64,000 nucleotides of DNA. Source: Chitinophagaceae bacterium (GTDB lineage: Bacteria > Bacteroidota > Bacteroidia > Chitinophagales > Chitinophagaceae). The stretch lies in NCBI GenBank assembly GCA_017307755.1, contig JAFKGQ010000010.1:1-64000 (forward strand), read 5' to 3'. The notes under the pieces were generated by a model. That model was not told the DNA's origin and searched no databases. It saw only the letters and a program-made list of their open reading frames with translations. Shown here in pieces: positions 8,055 through 17,564 of the stretch (positions are counted from its first letter, which is position 1; each line of letters opens with the position of its first letter). The position numbers and the translations under genes are program-made.

Positions 8055-11009
8055 ATGAACATTACCATCAAAAAGAGAATTTACTGGAGCTTCTCCTTAC
8101 TGGTATTTATGTTCGTACTAAATGGCGGCATCACTATAATCATCCTCAACAGGAACAAAAGATCATCCGAAAGGCTTTCCGGTATCGTCGACCCTTCGTT
8201 ACAATCCCTGGATGATTTTAAGAAAATGATGCTTGAATCCAAAATGTATACCACTAATTGGGTGTTCCTGAGATACAAACAGGAAGACAAAGATTCCTTA
8301 AAAAAGCTTCACCAGCGGGATTACGGCGAATTAAAGTCCAGGATCAACAGTTATGCCGCTCAATGGATAAATAAAAACTGGGTTGACAGTCTGCACCAGG
8401 TCTATGCCGGGTTCGATCAGTTGCTGGGGATCGAGAAGAATATCATGGGGTCTTTAAAGGAATTCAAGGACTATGACGATCCCGTGACCAAGCTTGAGGC
8501 TGAACGGAAGATCGAAGAGGAGGTCCTGCCGAGGACCGCCGCCCTGATGAATGCATTAAGTAATATCATCGTCCATGAGCAGGAGGTACGACGACAGGAG
8601 AACAGCAGGCAGGAAAGCTCTTCCCGGCTACTGAGCAGTATTATCATGATAAAATCCATTGCCATCATTCTCGCCGGGTTCTTTCTTTCCATGTACCTTG
8701 CCAGGACGATCATCCGTCCTATTCATAAACTAAGACTGATCATCAACGACCTCGGCAAAGGGATCATCCGGAAAATAGACCACCCGGCAGGCAGGGATGA
8801 GATAGGGGAAATGGTCAGCTCCGTCAACAATCTTTCCGAAAAGCTCAGCGGGACGGCAAGTTTTGCGCGTGAAGTGGGTAAGAGGAACTTCAATATACCC
8901 TTCCGGCCCCTGAGCAATGAGGACACATTGGGAAAAGCGCTTATTTCCATGCGCGACAACCTAAAGGCCAGCCAGACGGAGCTGGTGCAGATCACCGAGG
9001 ACCTTAATAAAAAAGAACAGTTGCTGCAGGCCGTGGGTTCTGCAACACATGAACTCGTCAGTAACAACGATTTTGAGACTGCCATTGGGAATGCCGTCAG
9101 GTTATTAGGACTCCAAATAGGGGTAAAGGCTGAATATCAGAAGGCGCCCGCTTATAGTAACACCGAAGTAGATCTGGCCTTTCAGAAAAAAAAGGTGTTC
9201 TACAGCACCACCACCCATCTAAAAGATCCTTATCTAAAGAAATTGCTTGAAAGCAGACAGGTAAGATCGGTGACCATTATCCCCGTATTCGCGACGGGCG
9301 AATTATGGGGCTCTATTTGTCTGGAGGACCTCAAGATCGAGCGGGAATGGACACAGGCCGAGCTCTCCGTCCTCGAATCATTTTCAGGCACATTAGGCTC
9401 GGCCATCGATCGTACACGGATGGAGCAGCAAAAGAACAGTGCGGAAGCCGCCAGTTCCGCAAAAAGTGAATTTATGGCCAATATGAGTCATGAATTACGT
9501 ACCCCCATGAACGGGATCATCGGGTTTACAGAACTCGTACTTACCACCAACCTTCAGCCCATACAAAGGGAGTACCTGCAGAATGTCAACAAGTCCGCCT
9601 ACAACCTCCTGGACATTATCAACGACATACTCGATCTTTCCCGGATCGAAGCCGGCAAGCTGATGATAGACAACGAGGCTTTCAAGCTCGGTGAATTAAT
9701 TGAAAGCACCATCGATATCCTGTCCATAAAAGCCCAGGAAAAAAATCTTGAGCTCATCTGTAACATCGATCCCGGGCTTCCGGCCCAATTCTTCGGGGAC
9801 CAGGTCCGCATAAGACAGATCCTTGTGAACCTCATCGGCAATGCCATAAAATTCACCGGGAAAGGCGAGGTTTTTGTGACGGTCGGGCAGGAGGCGCCCG
9901 TGTATATACAGAAAGGAAAAAAGTTTATGGACCTTGCCATGTCGGTGAAAGATACAGGCATAGGTATCGCGGCGGAGAAGATCGACAAGATCTTTGAAAG
10001 CTTTACACAGGCCGACTCATCCACCACCCGCAGATTTGGAGGCTCGGGTCTGGGCCTCACCATTTCCAGGAGTCTGGCGACATTGATGGGCGGGACCTTG
10101 CAGGTGGAGAGCGAATATGGCAAAGGCAGCATATTTATCCTCAGACTCACGCTGGGAATTGCGGATGAACATCCCCGTATTGAACTCGCCTCAAAGGGAT
10201 CGCTGCGCAGCGTATTGGTAATAGATGATAATATGACCAACTGTAAATTAATGGAAGGCATTTTCGGATATCTGCATATTCCCTGCAAGATCACCAGCAG
10301 TGGCGCCGAAGCGTTGGAGATCATTCAAAAAGCCATCCGGGACAAACAAACCTTCGACCTTATCATCACCGACAACCAGATGCCCGGCATGGACGGTATC
10401 ACGCTCGCGGAGAAGATCAATGAATTGATAGAGGGACACGCCCAGCCCTTCATACTGATGCTCTCCTCCCTGGAAAGAAGCGTTTTCCAACCAAAGGCGG
10501 AAACCGCCGGCATCGACAAATTCCTCTCCAAGCCTGTAAAACTAAGCGAACTGATCGACCTGATAGGACTGCATTTCGAAAGATCCTCCTTACCCAAGCC
10601 CCCCGCCGACACGCCGAAGATCGGGAAGATCTTTGAGGGACGGAAAATACTGGTGGCGGAGGACAATCCGATGAATATGCTACTCATCTCCGAGGTATTG
10701 GGCAACATGGGTATCGAAGTGACCAGGGCATCCAACGGTGAGGAGGCCATCGACATGCTGGTACAGCATCATCCTGAAATGATCTTTATGGATGTCAATA
10801 TGCCGTTGCTGGATGGCTATGCCGCGACAAAGCAGATCCGCCAGTTGCCGCAGCCACACTGCGGTATTCCTATCATCGCATTAACAGCTGATGCCATGGA
10901 AGAAGACAAGGAGCGATGTCTAAAGGCAGGGATGAACAACTATATTTCTAAACCATTCCAGCTCAAAGAAATACAAGCCATGCTGAAGAATTATCTCAGT
11001 AAGACATAG
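8055..11009 (+). CDS. hybrid sensor histidine kinase with two receiver domains
   Basis: The 984-residue product has membrane helices at about 10-31 and 196-217 bounding a periplasmic helical sensor, a HAMP domain (about 217-268), a GAF-like domain (about 320-455), then HisKA with the phospho-acceptor H479 in SHELRTPMNG, and an ATPase domain with N box (NLIGNAIKF), G1 (DTGIGI) and G2 (GSGLGLTI). Two receiver domains follow: the first with DD at its start and D773 in ITDNQMPGMDG, the second with ED and D913 in MDVNMPLLDG and the KPF lysine loop. Both keep the phosphorylatable aspartate. No HPt domain is fused, so a separate one or a direct partner is needed. It is co-translated with YfiR, which is the probable input protein. 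Confidence 0.92.
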   Translation: MNITIKKRIYWSFSLLVFMFVLNGGITIIILNRNKRSSERLSGIVDPSLQSLDDFKKMMLESKMYTTNWVFLRYKQEDKDSLKKLHQRDYGELKSRINSYAAQWINKNWVDSLHQVYAGFDQLLGIEKNIMGSLKEFKDYDDPVTKLEAERKIEEEVLPRTAALMNALSNIIVHEQEVRRQENSRQESSSRLLSSIIMIKSIAIILAGFFLSMYLARTIIRPIHKLRLIINDLGKGIIRKIDHPAGRDEIGEMVSSVNNLSEKLSGTASFAREVGKRNFNIPFRPLSNEDTLGKALISMRDNLKASQTELVQITEDLNKKEQLLQAVGSATHELVSNNDFETAIGNAVRLLGLQIGVKAEYQKAPAYSNTEVDLAFQKKKVFYSTTTHLKDPYLKKLLESRQVRSVTIIPVFATGELWGSICLEDLKIEREWTQAELSVLESFSGTLGSAIDRTRMEQQKNSAEAASSAKSEFMANMSHELRTPMNGIIGFTELVLTTNLQPIQREYLQNVNKSAYNLLDIINDILDLSRIEAGKLMIDNEAFKLGELIESTIDILSIKAQEKNLELICNIDPGLPAQFFGDQVRIRQILVNLIGNAIKFTGKGEVFVTVGQEAPVYIQKGKKFMDLAMSVKDTGIGIAAEKIDKIFESFTQADSSTTRRFGGSGLGLTISRSLATLMGGTLQVESEYGKGSIFILRLTLGIADEHPRIELASKGSLRSVLVIDDNMTNCKLMEGIFGYLHIPCKITSSGAEALEIIQKAIRDKQTFDLIITDNQMPGMDGITLAEKINELIEGHAQPFILMLSSLERSVFQPKAETAGIDKFLSKPVKLSELIDLIGLHFERSSLPKPPADTPKIGKIFEGRKILVAEDNPMNMLLISEVLGNMGIEVTRASNGEEAIDMLVQHHPEMIFMDVNMPLLDGYAATKQIRQLPQPHCGIPIIALTADAMEEDKERCLKAGMNNYISKPFQLKEIQAMLKNYLSKT

Positions 11010-11164
11010 CCGACGGATGAAAATACCCTTAGTCTTCGATCTAAAAAAAATACTTATTTGATACACACAATTCCTTATTCGCCGTATCTTTATTCTGCCT
11101 TTCACAGTCATCGACCTTCTCCCCTTTACTCAACCATTCGCACACCTTTGTTAAGCCTATCGCC

Positions 11165-11599
11165 ATGAAAAAAAACACGATCGTCGAGATCATTGCCGCT
11201 CTATTGGTGTTTTTGTTCATCTATGCTGCATTAAGCAAATTACTTGACCTTGATAAATTTAAATATCAATTAGGCCAATCCCCCTTTATAACCAATATTT
11301 CCTGGTTTGCCGCCTGGGCTATTCCACTGGGAGAAATACTGGTTTCCGTCGCTCTTTTGATCAGACGAACGAGGTTAGCAGGCCTTTACCTTTCGTTCTT
11401 CCTGATGCTGCTTTTTACGGGCTATATATTTATGATGTTGAGATATAGCTCCTATCTGCCTTGCTCCTGCGGGGGCGTATTGTCCGTAATGTCATGGAAA
11501 CAACATTTCGTGTTTAACCTCATCTTCACCGGACTGTCACTCTTGGGTATAGCAATAGAAAATACCCGTACGAACAAAGTCATAGCCGCTATGCAATAA
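11165..11599 (+). CDS. MauE/DoxX-like redox-associated membrane protein, copy 1
   Basis: The 144-residue product has four membrane helices, starting with IVEIIAALLVFLFIYAALSKL, and a CSCGG motif at about residue 99 in LPCSCGGVLSVMSWKQHFVFN. The MauE/DoxX group handles electron or disulfide transfer across the membrane, with the paired cysteines as the presumed redox centre. A second copy at 34145-34594 keeps the same LPCSCGG...SW.QH.VFN block. In both places the next gene encodes a short exported peptide with a cysteine pair, so a role in forming or keeping that disulfide is a reasonable inference. Confidence 0.82.
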   Translation: MKKNTIVEIIAALLVFLFIYAALSKLLDLDKFKYQLGQSPFITNISWFAAWAIPLGEILVSVALLIRRTRLAGLYLSFFLMLLFTGYIFMMLRYSSYLPCSCGGVLSVMSWKQHFVFNLIFTGLSLLGIAIENTRTNKVIAAMQ

Positions 11600-11654
11600 A
11601 CAGGAAAGGAGCCGAACACCTGAAAAAAAGTAGGCATATCATTAACCAAAGTTT

Positions 11655-11680
11655 TTTGCTTTTTGAATTATAAAAGCAAA
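11655..11680 (+). promoter_or_regulatory. AT-rich hairpin before the Cys-pair peptide gene
   Basis: TTTGCTTTT and AAAAGCAAA form a perfect 9-bp stem with an 8-nt loop ending 8 nt before the ATG at 11689. An AGTAGG...ATCATTAACC stretch just upstream resembles the leader before the peptide gene at 34716. It could be a translational control or RNA-stability element; function unproved. Confidence 0.45.
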
Positions 11681-11688
11681 CCAGCAGT

Positions 11689-11919
11689 ATGAAAAGATCA
11701 GTATCGCTGGCAGCCATCGCCGCATTGTTTGCGATTGGGGCCGCATTTACGACCAGGTATCAGGTTGGGATGTGGAATGTCGATCATCCCGAAAATGGAA
11801 GTCCCGGTATCTATACCCTGACGGCAGCCCAGGTAAAGTCGATCTATTGTCCCGGTGTCAACAATGTAGAATGCGCCTATCTGGTAACCAATCCGTCCGT
11901 GATCATAAAAAAACCTTAA
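11689..11919 (+). CDS. short exported Cys-pair peptide (DUF6520-like)
   Basis: The 76-residue product has a Sec-type signal (MKRSVSLAAIAALFAIGAAFT, cleavage near 20-22) and a mature part with IYTLTAAQV and a cysteine pair CPGVNNVEC (about residues 58 and 66), ending in a basic tail. The plan (Lys/Arg start, AFAT-like end of signal, two cysteines eight residues apart) matches the DUF6520-type peptides of Bacteroidota, function unknown, and is shared in outline with the longer peptides at 34716-35854. It sits between MauE and a propeller-like protein. Confidence 0.7.
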   Translation: MKRSVSLAAIAALFAIGAAFTTRYQVGMWNVDHPENGSPGIYTLTAAQVKSIYCPGVNNVECAYLVTNPSVIIKKP

Positions 11920-11937
11920 GAATACTATCAGGAGTAT

Positions 11938-11964
11938 CGTATGGCAGGCATTGCCTGCTATACG
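11938..11964 (+). terminator. strong hairpin between peptide and propeller genes
   Basis: A 12-bp stem (CGTATGGCAGGC / GCCTGCTATACG, one G-T pair) with a 3-nt loop lies 19 nt after the peptide stop. It has no T-run, so it may be an RNA stabiliser or a partial terminator that lets the peptide be made in excess over the next gene. It covers an in-frame ATG at 11941, which favours the next gene's start at 11983. Confidence 0.5.
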
Positions 11965-11982
11965 GTATATCCAGACCCTGAT

Positions 11983-13047
11983 ATGAAAAGTTATCTCTAC
12001 CTGCTGCTCACGCTGCTTTCTGCTGGGGTTATCCTCCTGTTGGTGTTCCATTTCGGCGATATCCCCAACAGGTACAAGAATGGATTTAAAAGAAAATATT
12101 TCCCTGGTGCATGCGTGGCTGTGCGCAAGATAGATTGTAAGGATACATTACATGAGATCATCGGGACAACCCCCTGGAATATTTATATTACCACGGCGAC
12201 AGAAGGCGAGGTGCTGCAGCTCAGCAGAGGCCCCGATAATACCGTACGACGGATAAAGATCCCCTTCTTTACAAGGTTTTATGATAGCCTCGGGCTCGGC
12301 AGCCTTTCCATAAAGATCGACTCCCCTTACATCTATCTTTTTGCAGAGAATAAGCCGGCTATCATTAAAACCTCCTTTGATTCCGGATCATTTGAGGTCA
12401 GGGTCCTGCCGCCGGGTCCATTTACCCGGGAAGCAATGGCAGGCGCTGATTGTTTTATATTAAGAAAATTCGATCCCCGGATCACTGATCAGGTGTTCGT
12501 CCGTTATACTTTCAGCACGGGATCGCTCAAAAAGGAAGACGGCATCTCCCAGGTCTATGGTGACGGAGGGATCATTACAGACGGACAGTTGCATTTCGAC
12601 CCCGAAACAAAAAAACTCTATTATATCTATTTTTATAAGAACCTGCTTTTGGCTTTTGATACCGCCCTTACTATTACCAATAGGTTTTTCTCTATAGATA
12701 CCGTGGGTTCGTTTAAAATAAGGACCGCGATGGTCAGGAATGAAGGCACGGCAGCCTTTACAAATGTTACGCCCGCTCATGTGATCAATAAAGCAAATGA
12801 TGTGCGCCAGGGACTTTTGTTCAATATGTCTGCGTTAAAGGCGGATAATGAATCCGACAAATTCTTCTCAGACAACTCCATCCTCGATGTCGTAGATCTA
12901 AAGACCGGCGTCTACAGGGGAAGTATATATTTGCCCGTCCTCAATGGAAGTAAACTATCCCGTTTTATTGCTTCGGACAGCAGTGTGATAGGTCTGTATA
13001 CAAACAGCGTAGTATTTTATGACCTTCGCCCGGGCCTCCACCGGTGA
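11983..13047 (+). CDS. membrane-anchored propeller-like protein
   Basis: From the ATG at 11983 the product is 354 residues: an N-terminal membrane anchor or signal (YLYLLLTLLSAGVILLLVFHF) and a soluble domain of repeated beta-strand blocks (for example YLFAENKPAIIKTSF, GQLHFDPETKKLYYIYFY, NSILDVVDLKTGVYRGSIYLP). The repeats resemble a divergent six- or seven-bladed beta-propeller, but no family signature is decisive. An earlier in-frame ATG (11941) lies inside a strong hairpin and would put 14 extra residues before the membrane segment, so it is less likely. Same-strand position after MauE and the peptide suggests a shared envelope role. The convergent SusD gene begins 2 nt beyond its stop. 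Confidence 0.7.
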   Translation: MKSYLYLLLTLLSAGVILLLVFHFGDIPNRYKNGFKRKYFPGACVAVRKIDCKDTLHEIIGTTPWNIYITTATEGEVLQLSRGPDNTVRRIKIPFFTRFYDSLGLGSLSIKIDSPYIYLFAENKPAIIKTSFDSGSFEVRVLPPGPFTREAMAGADCFILRKFDPRITDQVFVRYTFSTGSLKKEDGISQVYGDGGIITDGQLHFDPETKKLYYIYFYKNLLLAFDTALTITNRFFSIDTVGSFKIRTAMVRNEGTAAFTNVTPAHVINKANDVRQGLLFNMSALKADNESDKFFSDNSILDVVDLKTGVYRGSIYLPVLNGSKLSRFIASDSSVIGLYTNSVVFYDLRPGLHR

Positions 13048-13049
13048 TA

Positions 13050-14426
13050 TCAATAACCATTGTTTTGCGTGAGATGCGGGTTCGCGCTTCTCTGGGCTTG
13101 AGGGATGGGCCACAGGGCCGCGGCAGCGCGCCAGGTCGATGGTTTTAGCGCTCCAAGGATGGCGTCGGCCTTACCGGTTCGTTTCAGGTCGAGCCACCTG
13201 TGGCCGAATTCCGCAAACAGCTCGATCCTTCTTTCCTGTTGAACGGCGGTGATCGCCTGATCCTTTGTAAGAGAGGTCGGCAGCACTTTCAGACCCGCCC
13301 GTGAACGGAGCTTATTTATATCCTGGACAGCCGCAGCAATATTGCCCCTCCGTATCCGTGCCTCCGCTCTTATCAGGTACTGTTCTGCCAGACGAAATAC
13401 GATATGGTACTCATTCAGCGGGCTCCCTCCGGTGATCTTATACTTGTAGGGGTAATAGTACAGCTGGCTGCCGATGACCGTATTGCCCGTCCAGGCCTGC
13501 ATCCTCTTATCCTTGGATTCAAAAGCCTTGACAAGGCTGCCGGTCAAAGGGTAGACCGGGATTTGCGTTGGCGATCCGGGAATAAAGAATGCCGCCTCCT
13601 GTGTATTCAAATAAGGGTTCACCGGCATCAATTGCCATATCGTCTCATTGCTGAAGTTCAGGAATACAGAATCAAGCCCCATCAATGTATAGGCTCCCGC
13701 GTTAATGACAGCGGAAGCCTGGGTTTCAGCGTCCGCCCACCTGCTCATGTACAGGTATGTCCGGGCCAGCAGGGCGGTCGCCGTCCATTTGTTCGGGCGA
13801 ACCCGCTGCTCCGTGGGGTACGCGGGCTTTAACAAATTTTGCGCATTCCCCAGGTCTGTAATGATCTGCTGGTACACCCGGGACGTGGGTGTCCTGCTTA
13901 AGGTATCATTTATCCGATAGTCCGTCGAGGTTACCAGCGGGACATCCCCAAAGAGATTAACCAGATAGAAATAGCAGAATGCGCGGCTGAACAGGGCTTC
14001 CCCTAAAAGTTGATCCTCCGTCGCCTCCGACAATGCGCCGGGATGTTGAATACCCTCGATACAGGAATTTGCCTTATATATATGCACATAGATGGCCCAG
14101 ACGGCGGCGGCATAGGGGTTATTCGGCATATAGGTGTTGCCTGCAAAATCCAGGTACCCCTTGTCCTCGGAGGTGGAGGTAAGTTCGTCGGCGCTCAGTC
14201 CCTGTAGCAATGTCAGGTAGGTGCTTATGGGCGAGGAGAACTCCATATCGCTGTATATACCGACGACGGCAGCTGTGGCGGTCTTGTCGTCGTTGAATAC
14301 ACTGTTTATGTTCAGCTGATTGACAGGGGGTGGTATTTCGACAAACTTTTTACAGCCGTACAAGGCTGTCGTCAGCAGCACCAGATAAAGGCCGTTGAGA
14401 TATACACATGGTTTCATGTTCGTCAA
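13050..14426 (-). CDS. RagB/SusD family nutrient-binding lipoprotein
   Basis: The 458-residue product has a lipoprotein signal (LYLVLLTTALYGCKKF, lipid-modified C about residue 25) and the SusD plan: N-terminal SusD-like domain with VVGIYSDM, TPR-like helices with ALFSRAFCYFYLVNLFGDVPLV and TATALLARTYLYMSRW, and the C-terminal RagB block ending LWPIPQAQRSANPHLTQNNGY. It is the lid of the SusC transporter encoded immediately upstream (1 nt between the genes). Ligand unknown; there is no glycosidase or peptidase in the neighbourhood, only an SMP-30 protein. Confidence 0.93.
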   Translation of the reverse strand: MTNMKPCVYLNGLYLVLLTTALYGCKKFVEIPPPVNQLNINSVFNDDKTATAAVVGIYSDMEFSSPISTYLTLLQGLSADELTSTSEDKGYLDFAGNTYMPNNPYAAAVWAIYVHIYKANSCIEGIQHPGALSEATEDQLLGEALFSRAFCYFYLVNLFGDVPLVTSTDYRINDTLSRTPTSRVYQQIITDLGNAQNLLKPAYPTEQRVRPNKWTATALLARTYLYMSRWADAETQASAVINAGAYTLMGLDSVFLNFSNETIWQLMPVNPYLNTQEAAFFIPGSPTQIPVYPLTGSLVKAFESKDKRMQAWTGNTVIGSQLYYYPYKYKITGGSPLNEYHIVFRLAEQYLIRAEARIRRGNIAAAVQDINKLRSRAGLKVLPTSLTKDQAITAVQQERRIELFAEFGHRWLDLKRTGKADAILGALKPSTWRAAAALWPIPQAQRSANPHLTQNNGY

Positions 14427-17400
14427 TTAAAAAATTACGTTGATGCCGGCCGTAAATATTTTCAGCGGCGGTAACGTGAATGAATTCCTGATCTCCGGGT
14501 CCCCACCCTTATATTTTGTCCATGTCACCAGGTTCAGCCCCTGCAGGAAGACCTTGATCGATCCGGTCTTTATCCGGCCGCTCCATTCCGCCGGCAACGT
14601 GTATGTCAATGCCGCATTCTTTAGTCTTATAAAAGATGCGTCCCCCACCGCCCCATCGGACGAATAACTATAATAATAATAGGCTGCCGCACCCGGATTC
14701 GTGGTGGTATACAGTTGTATGTCCGTGATATCACCGGGCTTCCTCCAGCGATGTAAGACCTCCGCCGGCTGATTGCTCATGCTTCCCGGCGTGGGGTTAT
14801 TGTAGACATAACTAAACCCCTTTTGTTTTACGAATTGAAAAAATATACTTAGGCTAAAGTTCTTATACTGAAAAAAGCTCCTGAGTCCTCCGTAAAGATC
14901 AGGCGCCAGGTCTTTAATGACGACATAGTCGTCCGGGAAGGAAGGCGCTGACGTAAGATGCCCGTCCTTATCCGTGAAATGGTAGATCCCTGTTTGGGGG
15001 TCAACTCCTGTCTGGTGGACCAGCTTTACAATACTCAAAGAATGGCCGATAGCATAATTGGCGGCATATGCGGAGGAAGCAAGGTTGGGGAATTCCAACA
15101 ATTTATTATCCGAAAAAGTTACATTCAATGAGGTATTCCAGGTAAAGCGTTTTGTTTTTATAATGGTGGTGTTCAGCTGATATTCCCAACCTGTATTTTG
15201 TACCAGGGCCGGGAAATTGCGAATGATGCTGTTAAATCCTGTTTGGACAGGCAGCGTATAATTGATAAGCTCATTCGAGCTGCGATCACGGTAATAGCTG
15301 ACCGTTGCCACGATCCTTTCATCCAGGAACCCAAGCTCCAGTCCCAGCTCCAGTTTGCGATTGGTTTCCCAGCTGTATTCCGGGTTGTATAACTGGGCCG
15401 GTATCAGCCCTGCCTGACCCTGATAGGGATAGATATTCGGGATATAGGTATTGAGATATTGATAGTCTCCGATCTGGTCATCTCCCGTTATGCCAAAGCT
15501 GCCTCTTAATTTTCCATATTTCAGGGCAGGAAGATTGTCTTTTATAAAAGCTTCCTTTGAAAAGATCCAGGCGGCCCCGATGGCCCCAAAATTTGAAAAT
15601 TGCCTGTTCGGCCCAAACCGCGACGATCCGTCCCTTCTACCTGTCAAATTCAACAGATACTTATCTCCCCAATTCAGACTTATCCTTCCAAACCCCGCCT
15701 GGTAGCGGTATAAGGTGTTGTTGTTCGCCACAGAAACGTTACCGGCGGCTGAAGGCGATCCAAGCAGCGCGTCGCTGCTGAAATTGCTGGCATAAGTGAT
15801 ACTGCCGTTCGTCCGTTGTTGCTGGAAACTGGTGCCTGCAAGCAGCTCTAATTTCACTCTCCCCCATGAGGTCCCGTATTCTGCCTGGGGCTCAATGATC
15901 CAGCTTTTAAAATTATTTTCACTATACTCTGCAAATCCCGTGAAATTATACATAGGGTCCACCGATGCTCCCGGGTAAATAAACTCCTGCTGTAATTGCA
16001 TGCTGTTATATCCCAGGTTTGCCTTCAGATCCAAACCCGGCAGCAGCTGATAACGTAGTACCAGGTTGCTCAGCAGATTATCCGCTGTTGCATTCGACTT
16101 TTGCAACAAATAGGCCAGTGGATTGGAGAACCCGGCCCCACCCTCGCTCCAGTTCAACTTCCCGGAAGTGTCGTACAAGGCCGGCGCGTTGGGAGATAAC
16201 CTTATAAAATTGGTCAGGTCCTGGCCTATTAAATTAATTTTATCAGTGGTATAGCCGACCGTAAGGGTCGCTTTAAATCTATCATCAGGGGAACTATGTG
16301 TAAAATTAAAATGGACCGCCCCCCTGCTGTCCGCGAATTCGCCGGGGAAGACAGTGGTTTCCCGGTGGAAGCCTGCCCCCAAAAAGAATTGTGTCTGTGC
16401 ATTCCCCCCGGATAGCGAGGCTTGTGCATCCGTGATATGCGCCGTGCCGCCGATCAGCATCCTTTTCCAATCGGTGTACCGGGTGGTGTCCCAGGCCGTC
16501 AGGTCGGGCGCGCTATATATATCCGGAGAGAGATTATCATTGGCAAAGGCCTCACGGCGCATTTGAATGTATTGCCGCGTATTCAACAGGTCCTGCATCC
16601 TGGTGATCTTACCACTGCCTGTATATACATTCAACTCTAATTTTGTCTTGCCTGTTCTCCCTTTTTTGGTAGTGATCAGTACTACGCCGTTAGCGCCTCT
16701 TGAACCATATATTGCCGTCGCATCCGCATCTTTCAGGACCTCTACACTTTCGATATCCGCGGGATTGATACTATTGAAGGGGCTTTGCGGACCATTGGCG
16801 GAGATCGCCACAAGAGATATGCTGTTGTTGGTAAAGGGGACGCCGTCGATGAGGTACAAGGGACCGTTGCCTGCCAGGATCGAATGCTGGCCCCGCACCT
16901 GGGTTGAGAAGCCTGCGCCGGGCAACCCATTGGATTGAGTAACAAATAAGCCCGGAGCACGCCCTTCCAAGGCCGCCAGAGGGTTGCCCACCGGCTGTTC
17001 CTCTATTTCAGCAGCCTTGATCGTACTGACATTCCCCGTGTTCAGCCTTTGCGTGGTGGTATAATATCCTTTATTTACGACCGTCGTGTTTAATAGGGAA
17101 GCCAGGCTCAATTCAAGTTGGATCGTCAAATTGTTATCGGGGCCGATCAGTATCTCCCGATCGTCATAGCCGGCGTTCGCAACGATGAGGGTTTGGCCCG
17201 AGTCCGCCCGAATAGAGAATTTGCCCTGTGAGCCCGTTATCGCTCTTATGGATGTTCCCTTCAGCGTCACTGTTGCGCCTGACAGCGGCTTGCCGTTCTC
17301 ATCCACCACTCGTCCGTGCAGGTCGATAAATGTAGGGGCGCTATCCCCGGACCGGGGCCGGACGTCAATAGTTTGGGCAAACCCACCGGTGTTTGCATAC

Positions 17401-17438
17401 AGACAGGCTGTAACAGCTACAACAAAAATGAATTTCAT
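14427..17438 (-). CDS. SusC/RagA family TonB-linked outer-membrane protein
   Basis: The 1003-residue product has a signal peptide (residues 1-22), a carboxypeptidase-D-like regulatory domain (about 38-115: DLHGRVVDENGKPLSGATVTL), a plug with the SusC signature PLYLIDGVPF and VEVLKDADATAIYGSRGANGVVLITTKKG (about 195-260), and a 22-strand barrel to a C-terminal aromatic end (TAGINVIF). There is no STN domain and no adjacent ECF/FecR pair, unlike the second SusC at 39456. With SusD it should import an unknown ligand by TonB energy. Convergent with the MauE-peptide-propeller genes and divergent from the SMP-30 gene. Confidence 0.95.
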   Translation of the reverse strand: MKFIFVVAVTACLYANTGGFAQTIDVRPRSGDSAPTFIDLHGRVVDENGKPLSGATVTLKGTSIRAITGSQGKFSIRADSGQTLIVANAGYDDREILIGPDNNLTIQLELSLASLLNTTVVNKGYYTTTQRLNTGNVSTIKAAEIEEQPVGNPLAALEGRAPGLFVTQSNGLPGAGFSTQVRGQHSILAGNGPLYLIDGVPFTNNSISLVAISANGPQSPFNSINPADIESVEVLKDADATAIYGSRGANGVVLITTKKGRTGKTKLELNVYTGSGKITRMQDLLNTRQYIQMRREAFANDNLSPDIYSAPDLTAWDTTRYTDWKRMLIGGTAHITDAQASLSGGNAQTQFFLGAGFHRETTVFPGEFADSRGAVHFNFTHSSPDDRFKATLTVGYTTDKINLIGQDLTNFIRLSPNAPALYDTSGKLNWSEGGAGFSNPLAYLLQKSNATADNLLSNLVLRYQLLPGLDLKANLGYNSMQLQQEFIYPGASVDPMYNFTGFAEYSENNFKSWIIEPQAEYGTSWGRVKLELLAGTSFQQQRTNGSITYASNFSSDALLGSPSAAGNVSVANNNTLYRYQAGFGRISLNWGDKYLLNLTGRRDGSSRFGPNRQFSNFGAIGAAWIFSKEAFIKDNLPALKYGKLRGSFGITGDDQIGDYQYLNTYIPNIYPYQGQAGLIPAQLYNPEYSWETNRKLELGLELGFLDERIVATVSYYRDRSSNELINYTLPVQTGFNSIIRNFPALVQNTGWEYQLNTTIIKTKRFTWNTSLNVTFSDNKLLEFPNLASSAYAANYAIGHSLSIVKLVHQTGVDPQTGIYHFTDKDGHLTSAPSFPDDYVVIKDLAPDLYGGLRSFFQYKNFSLSIFFQFVKQKGFSYVYNNPTPGSMSNQPAEVLHRWRKPGDITDIQLYTTTNPGAAAYYYYSYSSDGAVGDASFIRLKNAALTYTLPAEWSGRIKTGSIKVFLQGLNLVTWTKYKGGDPEIRNSFTLPPLKIFTAGINVIF

Positions 17439-17564
17439 TGCAAAGCAAAGTTTTGGCCGGCAGATTGCAAGGGAGCGACAGGGTTTGCGGCAGTATTGCG
17501 GGGAGTCTTATGATGGGCTATGTAAAATATGAAAAATTTTGTACTATAGAAAAAAATTGCCAGT

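Noticed and set aside
11941..11982. Earlier start for the propeller-like gene
   Set aside because: This ATG lies within a 12-bp hairpin and would add residues ahead of a normal signal/anchor.
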